Shown here piece after piece: positions 32,401-44,400 of a stretch of 64,000 nt of DNA. The notes below the pieces were generated by a model. The model did not search any database, had not been told where the DNA came from, and saw only the letters and a list, made by a program, of their open reading frames with translations. Position numbers and translations under genes: made by a program. Source of the stretch: Kryptolebias marmoratus (taxonomy: Eukaryota; Chordata; Actinopteri; Cyprinodontiformes; Rivulidae); NCBI RefSeq assembly GCF_001649575.2, contig NC_051450.1, positions 12,793,508 through 12,857,507 of the forward strand, given 5' to 3'. Position 1 is the stretch's first letter, and the number at the start of each line of letters is the position of its first letter.

Positions 32401-35400
32401 GAACTAAATTCTGATGCTGTTATTATAAGTTTAAAGTTAGTTTATCAGAGGAATGAAGCTCTGTTTGCAAAGTTCTGCCTGCTTGGAGATAATTAACTAA
32501 AGTGAGAGGGGTTAACATCAATAGGAATGAGTTGAATCTTTATCGTGACAAGGAATAACGGTTGTTTGTAGGGATGTTTTTTAATGTGCTTATGTAGAGT
32601 AGGTATCAGTCATCAGTATTTTACCTACAGCAGACATTGATGAGATTGGTTGGAGAATCTGATGGAAGCTTTAAGGTACAAGGTCCACAAAAGAGCGAAT
32701 TTTCCAGCTAAAATCGTGCAATTTCAAAACCTTTCTAGCAGTTTGACCAAATGTTACGTTAAATATTTTTACACTTCATTGCGTTTTCTCAACCGAACAG
32801 CATTCATGTTGCTAAAAGTGCTAGAAGTTTTATAATGCTCTTGAAATAACAAAGCTAAAACCTTTCAGTGTGTAACTAGGTACAAAAAGCATCAAATTTA
32901 ACCTGAACATGCACCAACTCAGAATTTTTTTACCACAAGCAAAATAGCTCATTAGCTGTAATTATATATTTGCTTATTTTCAACAAATGGTGTCATCTGA
33001 TAAAAGTTTTACACCACTGAAATAAGTGTGGGAATATTTTTTTCTGCAGCGAGGACACAACTGGAGGTTAACACGATTCATAATTGTCATAATCATAACT
33101 GCTGAATGTATCTAACCGTACAACAACCTACAATAAAACTGAATGATTTCAAGAGCAAAGAGATTACTTTTCTATGGTGATATAAATATCTGCATTAGCC
33201 AAAACATACAGAGGAAAAACTGTGAGAGAGACAGAATAACTCCTAGCGTATTATAGGATATTTTAGCACAGAGCATGCAGTTAGCGTAGCAACACAAACA
33301 TAGTTAAGCTGGAAAAATTGTGTTAATGAAAACAATTTTCTCATGCAAAAGACGTGGTGTGAAATTACCTAATATAGTGTTCATCTGAACTGGTTGAGTT
33401 TTTAAGTTTGAGTTAATTTAGGTAGTGGAAATTTGATCTTGAAAGGCTCCTGCTCTAAGAAGCTGTTAGCTTGAATATTTCACTCCAATTCTCCAAACAA
33501 AGACCGCTCTGACTGCTGTCTGCTGCAGGTACTCAAAAGTCGTCCACACAACTTTATTTAAGAATAGCCCTTAATTCGTTTAAGCTTGGCTGAGTTTTAC
33601 TTGGCTGTACCCGCATGTCCTGATGTTTGGTCAACTGCAAGCTGCTGACAAAAATACAATAACGGCAACAAATATCTCTAAAATGATAATCAGACATCGT
33701 AAAATGTGAAGATAAATTGTACTTTTGACATGTTCTAAGCTTTGGCAGAAGCAGTCCAACATGTTTTGGATTTACTAAAGCTTCTACAAAGTTTTACATA
33801 CCTGTGGCATTTTCGCACAAATCCTGCACAAAGTCCCGTATTTGGTTCAAGATAAGCAGCACAGGCATTTATAATCTGTGGATAAAATGCATTATAAGTT
33901 TAGCACTCATAATGTTTGTATCCTGACACAAAATGACAGGTTTCACGTCAACACTGCAGTACAACATCATTCACAAGCTTCATGGAACGGCTGAATATGA
34001 ACGAGCACCTCCAAAGTCTACAGATAAACACTTTAATGTAACACAAGTTGAACTTCTGCAACGCTTTGTCCACCATTTATCTTTTATTAATGAATTCTAG
34101 CATTTCCATTCAAGCGCTGAAGAAAAACCACTTTTTCTTGCAAGTTACAAAACTGAAGAATGTGAACATTTTTCAGCCAAGAAAGTCAAGTTTCTTCCTC
34201 AGCTTCTCGAACGTTAACATTTTCTTAGTAAAAAAAATTGTAAGTTCAGTCAAAAATGATCTTTTCTTGTTGCTAATCAGATCATTTTGATGCCAAAATC
34301 TAATCAAAAGGCGGTTTTATGCACACAAAAAAACCAAGTATCTCAAACAACAGTGTAATAAATAACACTGCTGGTGGGAAAAAGCTGCAGATAAAAAGGA
34401 AGACTTTGGACTTCAGGCGGTGGAGGAGCAGCAATAAAGTTAATTTACTGTTTCATGTCAGCATCATGAGACAATAAGACTTAATTTTGTCATCTGGTCC
34501 ACTTTTTATCTTAGAGCTCATTGTGCAAATCAAAATATACATTTGTGGACTTTATAGACTGATTCAGGGCAACTAAAAACATCCTTTTTCTGTATGTTAC
34601 AACCGAGAATGCATCCTAATTTCCTCCTATACATCATGCAGAGCTTACTTTGCCGGTTAAAAAAGACAAAGTAATGATCTCAAATTTAAGGCACTTACAT
34701 AAGAGACTTTAATGACGTTCTGTAGGCATTTAATCACACTTATCTATCAGACTTTCTGTCCTTATTCAGAGTTTCCACTTTGTGTCCCAGCTGACACAAC
34801 ACAGAACCACAACTTCAAGTATTTACTTTGACTTGACGACCACTGAAGTTCTTATAAAACTGTTCTGAGCTGTAAAATACTCAGTGTGACGGGTAAACTG
34901 ATCTCACTGGCGTTTAAAATCCTGGTTATTTTTGTCCTGCTGACAACCTGTTTTTCTTCTTGTAGGATCAGAGAGAGCTTTGAGATCAACAGCTAAAAGT
35001 TTAATGAAAGCAGCCAAAATCTTTTGCCTTCGTAGGCCGAGGATATAAGCTACAGCCTTTACTCTGAGCTTTTCTCCTCACGTAACGATTTTCTGTTGTT
35101 TTCCACAAACAGAGCTTTATTTCAGTTGGCCCTTTGGTTTTGTTGTTCTCTCTGTTCAGATGATTGATTTTTTCCTCAATGAATCTTTACAAAACACACC
35201 GCAAGACTGGTGGTTTGAAGCGAAAACCCCATTTTATTTAGTTTTGCTTCATCGTTGGAGCTCAAAAAGCCTCCTCGTGTGTTTCCAGGTTATTTGTTTG
35301 CCCGGTGATTTGGCTAGAAACGAAACGCCGAGCACGTTTGAGATGCAAGAGGCAGAAACAGAAAAGCTGATTCCAGCATGCTAGTAAACAGAGAGAACAA

Positions 35401-38400
35401 TGGCACCATTGTGCAGTTTGACTTAAGGTTCTGGTACCATCAGATAAAAGCCAACATGCTGCCCTTTTCTGAAACCAACAACAACATACCAAAAAAAGAA
35501 AAAGGACAGCCTGCCTTAAGATTTAAAGAGTGTCCCTCTGAGGCATGAAAACCAAAGAAATATGAACTGTCTGAACAGTTCCTTGAAAGCCCGAGAACAT
35601 GTCAGCCGTTCCTAGAAGACCTCTTTACATGCCAGCTCCCTCTTTCGGCTCGCAGAAGATCTGGGCGTCTCAGTTTCACGCATCCGGAGTGGAGAACGCC
35701 GACAACTAACTCTCTGTTCGTCCCTTCAGACCTCGCGGCTCCACCAGAGGCTTCACCGGGTCACATTTCATCAACAGGTCACAGGACGGCTCGCAGCACC
35801 AACGGACCATAAGTTTCCACCACGAAGGCCAATTGGGGCTTAGGTTGGCCACCATCTGTCCTCTTGTTTGTTCTCCCAGCATCAATCTGTAGTTGACCTA
35901 TTCTTAGCCTGGCTGTGCCTTTAACTCGTGGTAAGACTGCAGAAACAGCAACTATGGATGAGTGACAAATTAAAGGAAAAACAGGATGGTGGGTCACAAC
36001 TCAGGCTTTGATGGTCCTTGATATATTTTGCCTTTATAGCTCCACTTAAGTGACAAAACAGCTTCAACTTGCTGTATAATGTGTTCCTTTCTGCCAAAAC
36101 AGGACATTTTTGCAAACAAAGTCAACCTAATAAAAACATTTGATCACAAACACAAAGTTCTGACTATGAAAACCAACATATTTTGGAGACTGTGCAGTGT
36201 TTTTTTTTAAATTTGAGGGGTAAATAAGTCATTTGCAATAATTGACGGTGTATTCTGACCCGTTTTTGACACGCTCTACTTAAAAATACACAAATAAAAG
36301 GTTGCAAACTGGACACATTCTTGTAGATCACCTGCATGTGTTCTCATAAAAAATACATTTCTAAGTAGATCTCTTGAAACTTGCTTGTAAATTTCAATCT
36401 GAACATTTTATTCTATTACCATGATTGCTCTCAAATTTGTATTTCTTTGTTATGTAAACTTGCCTCATAAAGGAAAAGAAAAACCACTACTATGACTGTT
36501 TGATGGATGTTCTCATCAAAATATCAATAAAGCATATGGCAAAATATTGATCTTTATTATAAATGGTGCTTAAACACACCATATATTTAATTTATTTTAA
36601 ATATTTTTAATAATGAAAAGGAAAAAAAACACATGAAAACTACAAATCCTAATAATAAATGATCATAGCATTCTTGAAGACGTGAATTTTGCCCGCCGTC
36701 TTAAACGCCAAAGTTTAAAACAAAGATATTGTGTGTTCTGGTAATGCTCAGATTATGTGATGGGAATGACCCTCAGCAACTACCACATCAAATTTTAGCT
36801 CAATATCTGTAAAAGTGACCGATTTACACCCTTTTTCATGTTGGCTAAGGTCGATTAACTGTGGCGGCCATCTTGATTTGGGTTCTCTCTGAAAGTTAAC
36901 TAGTTGTTGATGAAAATCAAAGATTAATTTGAGAGTTTCTTTACAATCCATTCACTGGGTTATGAGATATTTTGCTAACAGAGAGACAAATGAACACACA
37001 CAGACAAATGGCTCTCATGGTGTGAGCAGAATTTTCTTTATTTCTTATATTTGCTGAAGTTTTTAATTCTCACCTGATACAACCGATCTAGTTTTATTAT
37101 TTTAGTCACATTTTATTTTATATTTAGGGAAAGTTTTAGAGATTCCAAGTACCCTTAATATTAAATTAAAGCAATACAGTGAGTCCATGATGCACAGGGG
37201 TAATTAATTTTAGAGAATAAACAAATAATCTGAGTTTGTGATTAATCTACTTAGCACTATAAAGTGAAGCCAAAGGACATTTTGTTTTGGTATAAAAACA
37301 ATGCAGCTTTTTTGGACTGAAGCTGTTGGTTGGAGGATGCTCAAAAGAAACACTAAGAGTTTTTTCCTCCTCCGACCATCTGTAATTAAGTCATGATGCC
37401 AGCTGAAGCTCCCAAACTTTTCTCTCAAACCACAGATTGATGATTCTCGTTTTGGAGCGTCTACCAGAGAGGACAATCCAGCCATGAGAGGCGGCTGCTG
37501 CTCTACGCCAGGCCTCGCTCTATTACCAAGAATGGGTTCACATGAACAACACTTTGTGACGATCTTTATTTGCCTTTGATTTCATTTTCCCATGAGTGAA
37601 AAGTCGTGTGTCGTCAGACGTCACAACAACAGCAGGCAGTGCAGACAAAAACAGATTGTCTCGACTGCAATCAGGCCCGCTCGATCAGACAGCCAAGCTG
37701 TAAAAAACAAATATAAAACCAGAACTCATAAAAATGCAGATCATATTGTGACGCTGAGTCATTCATAAATCAGCAGATGTGTTTGAGGAAGCAGAGTAGC
37801 AGCTGCTCCCACACAGGCAGAAAACTGTAATAATAATAATAATAATAATATATTTCAAAAACAGCTTTTAGAGAAATCTCTCAACAGAGTGTGTTAAGAT
37901 ATTTCCCTTAAAATAAAAAATGTTACGGTCCTAGATCAGGTTATTTAGGTAGGGTTCTGTAGAAAGGTTATGAACAATTAATATCCTACCTGTTGTAGAT
38001 AGATTTTTAAATGTCCTCAATTTGAAGAAATTGGGTAATTTGACAGGATTGGTGCTAATTTCAAAGATTATTGCTGCCATCTTAAAACAACTACAACTGC
38101 AAAAAGAATTATCGCAGTTAAAGGAAGCTCTATTTCATAAACTTATTAAAAAACTGTTTCTTCAAGTTAATGTAGATTAAAGAGCTGTCAGTGACAGGTA
38201 AGATGTTAATTGTTTATAAGCTTTCTACAGAACCCCACTCTGAAAGATCTGAACTATTCCTTTATGGTTGTAGTGTTGCGAGAAGAAACATCAGAGTATT
38301 TTAAGGAAAGATTTATCGATTATTAAAGTAGAAGTCTTTGCCAAAGTTTGTACAAATCTATGGAAAACCTAATTGAAAACACTGAAGTGTTCAACTAGCA

Positions 38401-41400
38401 TGTGCTAATCTCCACAAATCTTTTTTTTCTTTTTGGAGTATTACAGGACGTGAACGAGTTTTCCCAGTAAAGCCCTGAAGGCGAAGCGATCGGCTGCTGG
38501 CAGAAAGACAGCTTCGACAGGTGCTCTACAGCTGACTGTCACCGTTTCTCCAGGGAAACTCGAGAGGGAATCGTTCCTAAAAAGAAAAACGGTCAAACCA
38601 GCCCGTTCTGTGCTGTGGACGTTGTTGTGTCGTGTCAATGATTAGGAGGACGTCTCAGGTCAGGAAGCTCTTACCACAATCCCCTTTGACAAGACCTTCT
38701 GTATTAACTCAACGGCTTATTTGCTCACTTGAAGAAACTGAACGGCAGAACAGCAACAGAAACCTGGAGGCTTTGTTTTCTCCTCACTGCAGAGCGCACA
38801 GCGTCCTCATCTCAGCGCTTGAACGCGAGCGATGACATACACTTGGGGTTTTTAGGTCGCTCACAGGTGCACGAAACAATGTCTGCCCGTCACAATCAGC
38901 TTCACGCTTATGTAAAGACTCCCGCCGGCGTGCATGAATGCAGTCGGCTTTGACTCATTTTCGTCTCTCTGCGAACAGATGGAGGGAGCCCCTGGAAGGA
39001 GTGTGGAGAAACTGTGGCGAGCTGCAGAGCAGAGATGGGTGTGGATTAAACAGGAGGAAAGCCTGCAGAGCTGCGTTATTGAGCCAAATGTCAGGGGACC
39101 AGTGGAAATCCTCAATCCGGGCTGGACTGTAAGGAAACAAACTCAGCGTGACGGGTGCTACGACAAGCAGACCATCACAATGAAGGCAAATAACAATAAA
39201 TCTGCTTCAGTGTTTTGTGTTTTTTTTAGACATTTCCATTTGAAGCAAAAGATAAGGCATCCTCTACCCATTACAAGTGTTTCATTGGATGGAAATTGTT
39301 TTTTGCCACTTGGCCACACCCTACGAAAAGCAAAATATGTCCCCCATCGCTAACAATGGAGCTGCAGTGTCATCATAAACTAATGTCCGTTGCTCCTGAC
39401 AGGAATCTACGGGAACCATCCAAGAATCAGCAACCAAATGTGGACAGAAATTTGCTTTTCAGTAAATTTCACACAACTTGGGAAACATTTCCAAATCAAA
39501 ACTCGACACCGTTTAAAATCCTGAATGCCTGGTTTGACTCAAACAAACAGGAGATTCAGACTGCAAACGGACAGATTTGTTCAAACAGTTCATGTCACTG
39601 GCCTGTAGAAACGCTGTACACGGTGGAAAATATAGATGACATTGTTATCCTGTATTAAAAGTTTTGAGACAGTTGAAAGGCACAGTTACTCTTTGGAGCA
39701 TACTTTAAAGGTTCAATTCCTTTCTGTGCAGATTTTATTTGCAGAATACGCCTGTGAATATATCCCTTATAAGGCTGATTTGATTAATTTATCTTTAACC
39801 ACTTCTGAGACCTAAAGTGGGAACTGATTAGTTGGGTGTTTTTTGCCATTCAGTGGCCTAAACCTGATAATGCAAAAACCACAATAACATCATTTGCACT
39901 TCCTCTAAATCAGAGGTGTCAAACTCAGCTACACAAGGGGGCCAAAATTAAAATATTAGTCCTAACAAAGAGCCAATCTCCATCAATATTTAGACAAAAC
40001 AAACACAAATGAACCTTGGTTTTATTTGTAATGTCAAATCATTCTTACAGAAATATCAAATACCCTTTCCCTTTTACATATTATATAGAATTCAGAGCAA
40101 ACATACTTTAATGAGCAAAGAAAAATTGATTGAACTTTAAAAGAGACATCATTAGCAATCATTTCATGTCTTCTTATGATTTTTCTCTCCATTAAAACAG
40201 CTAAAATCAACAAAAATCTGATCACACAGCTACTAACATCTAACTCTGAAACAAGAAGAAAATACAGAAAAAGACAATAAACATTAAAGCAGACTCTGTT
40301 ACTCTGATGCACATTGACTCAAGTCAGATATCCGATATCGTTTCTTGGCAGAATCAACAAGAGTCTGATTGGTCCCATTTGATGCTCTCTGTTGTTCTTC
40401 TCACGTCAAAATGAAGGAAAACTGAGAAATTAAAACCTAGTTTTCTTGAGTTACTTCAAAGTAACTCACAGGAAGACTTCACTAAACAAACTGTCCCAAA
40501 CTGGAGGGCCAGATCTACAAATATTTAAAAGTTATCTTGGGGGCAAAATAAAATGTAACCAAGGGGCTGCGGGCCTTGAGTTTGACACATGCTCTAAATG
40601 CATGACCAATATTTTTTTCTAATTTTCTGCATTGATGTGCTTTTCTTCAAGACATTCTACCAAAAACAATGAAATACTCATGACATGCCACACATGCTGT
40701 TCAGTTTCCTCTCAGGTATTAACCGTCTCAGCAAACAATCAAAGTTTGATGAATAAAATGAAACAGACGTGCTTTTAAAAATACCCAGAACAGAGCAAAG
40801 ACAAATCATACATTTCCTACAAACTTCAAATTTAAGTGTCACTAATTACAAGTTAAGTCCATGCAGCTGGAATATTTTTGATTGGCCACAAAATACTCAA
40901 GCAAAGATAACATCTGAGGTTAGTATAGCTGCAAATAAAACGGGAATCTACAGTTTAAAATCGTCGATGTGCTGCATGTCAGAGCTGCTGAAACAGGTCG
41001 GTCCTGCTGCTGAGTGAGTGCTGATGGGCGGGTCAACTCGAGCACAACGGGTCGGGTAATTGAAGCAAATCTTTCTTTTAGGGCATCAAGCTTTGATTGA
41101 ATTTAATTTAGCAAAACGACGACTGAATCCCCGATTCGGTTTGTCTGACAGCCGGAGGACAGACTGGAGGAAAACTGCCTTGTTTGTGAATCACTGCTGT
41201 TGTCTTCGCTCGATCCTGAGCGTCCTGATTCAGAGTGATACAGATGAGCCGTGACTTCGCAAATTCCTTGTCTTCAGACGTGCCGGTTTCCTCGTAGGGC
41301 TTTTATTGCAACAAGAGGAAGAGCGTCAGAACTCCAATTCAGCACTACTGTGCAACAGCTGTCCACCCTTTCATATTACCCCGTCCCGAAGAGAGCAGAA

Positions 41401-44400
41401 CAAGTTCAACCACGAAAGGCTCGATTTATTTCCTGCCATCTTGTGAAAATCTGGATTTTTAAAGAAAAACCGAAGGCCTTTACAGCTTTCGAATTGTCCT
41501 GTTTTAGATTATGCAACATAACGGAGCTGTTAGGTCTCTGCGGAAGAATCGATACTGTGTGTCAGGTCATCAGGGGACACAGCGCAGTAAAACTGAGTGC
41601 TCAGGGAGCAAAAACCTCAAATATCCTGAGGAATAAATCAGTGGTTGAAGGTGCAAAATAACAAAAATAGTCTTAAAAAAACAAAAAACACAATGAGCCA
41701 ACAATTACTTGATCGTTTAGATTATCCAATTAAGAAAATGACCCACTTTTCTTTTCTTAACATTTTGTGACTGAAAACTGAACAGTTTGTAATTTTATGG
41801 CATTTATCTGAATTGTGACCATTATTTTTCACTATTTTCATCATTTATCACAACTTATCTTCAAAAGCCAAGCTTTGTTTTTGAACTCACGTCCCAAAGC
41901 TTAACTGATAAACACGGACATCCTTGTGAGCCATGTGAAAAAGGAACATTATTATGAGCAAAAAATGCCAAATGCTTTGCCACATTATAACAATTCTGCC
42001 CCCAATATCTCAAATTCCTTCACAAACGCTGATAATTTGCTGGTTTTAGAGCTTAAAGGTTTACTACTGCTCAGCTTTTCTGTTCCTGCCCACTGTAACT
42101 TGAGAAACTGAGTGTAAAATTGGTGCTTCAGCCAGATAAAGTGCCGCCTGATATCCATTTCCTGCTGGGTTTTTAGTTGCGTTCTCAAACCCAACACTTT
42201 ACCCGATTGGAAGAAAAATTTCAGCTTGAACTAAAATAAAAACATAATTCCTCACAAGCTCTTTTTTTGATTAATAAACCCCCGTTTTCTACTTCGAACG
42301 TTCCAAGAAAGTCGATTAGTCGTGAACCACTTCGTCCTTGTTTTAACACAAGCAGAATATGGTGTTTCGTTGCACGAATAAGGAACTTATCGTGTTTTTA
42401 CTGTTTCAGCCGGGGCAGCTCGTGAAATTCACAGATGGGTAATCAATGGGTGGAAACTCGTCGGGGTGGGGGGTTGGACTGCGCGCCTGTGCGTTCATTT
42501 AAAGATGAAGAACCCAGCATGGTAGCTAAAACGTGCAGCGTGGTGTCAGCGTGTCTGACAGAGATAATCTTCGGCCTAAAACATTCGCACTCTTATCTGG
42601 AGCCGTTAGAGGAGACAACACCCGCCGCTTCACAATGCCCCCCGACCATTTAGGTGTTCGCTTTGAAACCGCCCCGATAGGAACTGAGCACGTTGGGGAG
42701 GGTCTGGGCTGGACATCCCTCGCGCCTCCGTGAAACGAAACGGGTTCGAGTTTTACCAGTGGGGTGAATCCACCAGCTGGGGACGCCTTCAGACGCTGTT
42801 GACATAAAACAAACGCTGGACGACTTATAGGTTGGGAAGCTTAGAGATGTTTTCTGAAGGAATGTTAATCTGAGCCGCACAGATCCCGCTCAAACTCTCC
42901 GTCCTGAGCCTCAGGTTTGTTTGACGGTTTGATACGCAAAAAACTCCCACGGCCACAGCCAAAGAGGAACGTTTTTTACCCGTTTTGCTAAAAAGTGAGA
43001 ATAAAACTAATCCCCAGGACCGACTCCTGTTTCCAACTTGTTCCAGGGGTTAAATGATTAACTCCAGCTCTAATCTGCAGCCGATATACTGTCTGATGAT
43101 TGACGAGGCGTTTGAGCTTCCAGACGAGTAAAAGGAGCAGGAGCAGATGTTTCTCCTGACTTCTGGTCCTGACATCCTTTCTTTATCTAAAATAATGTGC
43201 CTGAGACGAAGGTTCGATATGTTTTATGTCACGATAAACTGACTGAAAGCAAGTTCAGCACTGCTGATGTGATCTTACAGATTAAACGCTCCCTTCATTT
43301 GCTGCTGCTTAAATCTGGTAATAGGTGACATCTGTCCTTTTCTCAAATCTAGGGATTTACGTATAAGGAGGTAATAAAATGATCTGGTTGAAAAATTATT
43401 CAAATCTAACCTCAAGTATTCAAAAAAACAAAACAAATGTGTTGGTGTGCTTGGAGTTAAAGTCAGGTCAGGTTGACAGACGTCCTCACATTTGACTCTA
43501 AAATACTTTGGTCTACAGAGGAGTTCATGGTCGACTCAGTGCCTGCAAAGCAAGTCCACATCATGCCCCCTCCACCACCGTGTTCGACACTTATTATGAG
43601 GTCTTCCTGTGCCAGTAAACTGTGTTTGGTTTGATCAAACGTGGCTGTTTTGGTCTCAGGCGTCTGTCATGAACTTTCACTTTGAACACAGCTCTTGGGT
43701 TTCTTATACGTTCTCCGTGCATTGCACAGTCTGATCTTGGGGTGAGTTTGCCGGGACGTCCGCTTTTAGGAAGGTCGGCAGCCGCCCTAAATGTTTTTCC
43801 ACTTGCGACTAAGCTTTCACTCTGTAAAAAAAGTCATCCAAATCTGTTAGAAATTATCTTTAACCATTTCTAGGTGGACAGCAACAACTGCCTCTCTAAG
43901 GCTATTGCTGATGGCGTTCCTCCCTGGCATTGTTTTGCTCCGAAGCAGCAACATGTCTCATTTACAAGACACCAACAGGGAGTCATAAATTTGAAAAGAT
44001 GTGAACAAAACCGGACAATCAGGCATAAATGATTAGGCTGAACAGATGCCAAATATTAACCTGTGATATGATTATCGATTTCCTGACTGAGCCTACAGTT
44101 TGTTGCCCTCAGAAATCAGAGAACTTCGCTTTTATAAGTCAGGCTGACAACATTTTGCTTCCCATCCTGTGTTTGTGTGCCGTGTTCGGCCTTGGTGCCA
44201 GCCTCAGCGCCTCCGTATTTAGTCTGCAGACTGAAATAGATTTTCATGGGGGGCTGTAGCCGATCACCGGATGTGTCACGGTGAGAGATTTACGGTGGGG
44301 TGGCGCAAAACCTGTGTGTGTGTGGAGCCGAGCCCCCCTCCCCATCTACACAGGTCCGGGGAGGGCAGAGAGCGCAGCCTGATCGATTGATCGGCTGATC

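Noticed and set aside
38934..39353. 139-codon plus-strand frame in NRBP2 intron 1
   Set aside because: No motif, no Kozak or splice support, and several equally long frames overlap on both strands.
41251..41661. 136-codon plus-strand frame in NRBP2 intron 1
   Set aside because: No similarity to any family I know; length is within chance expectation for the window.
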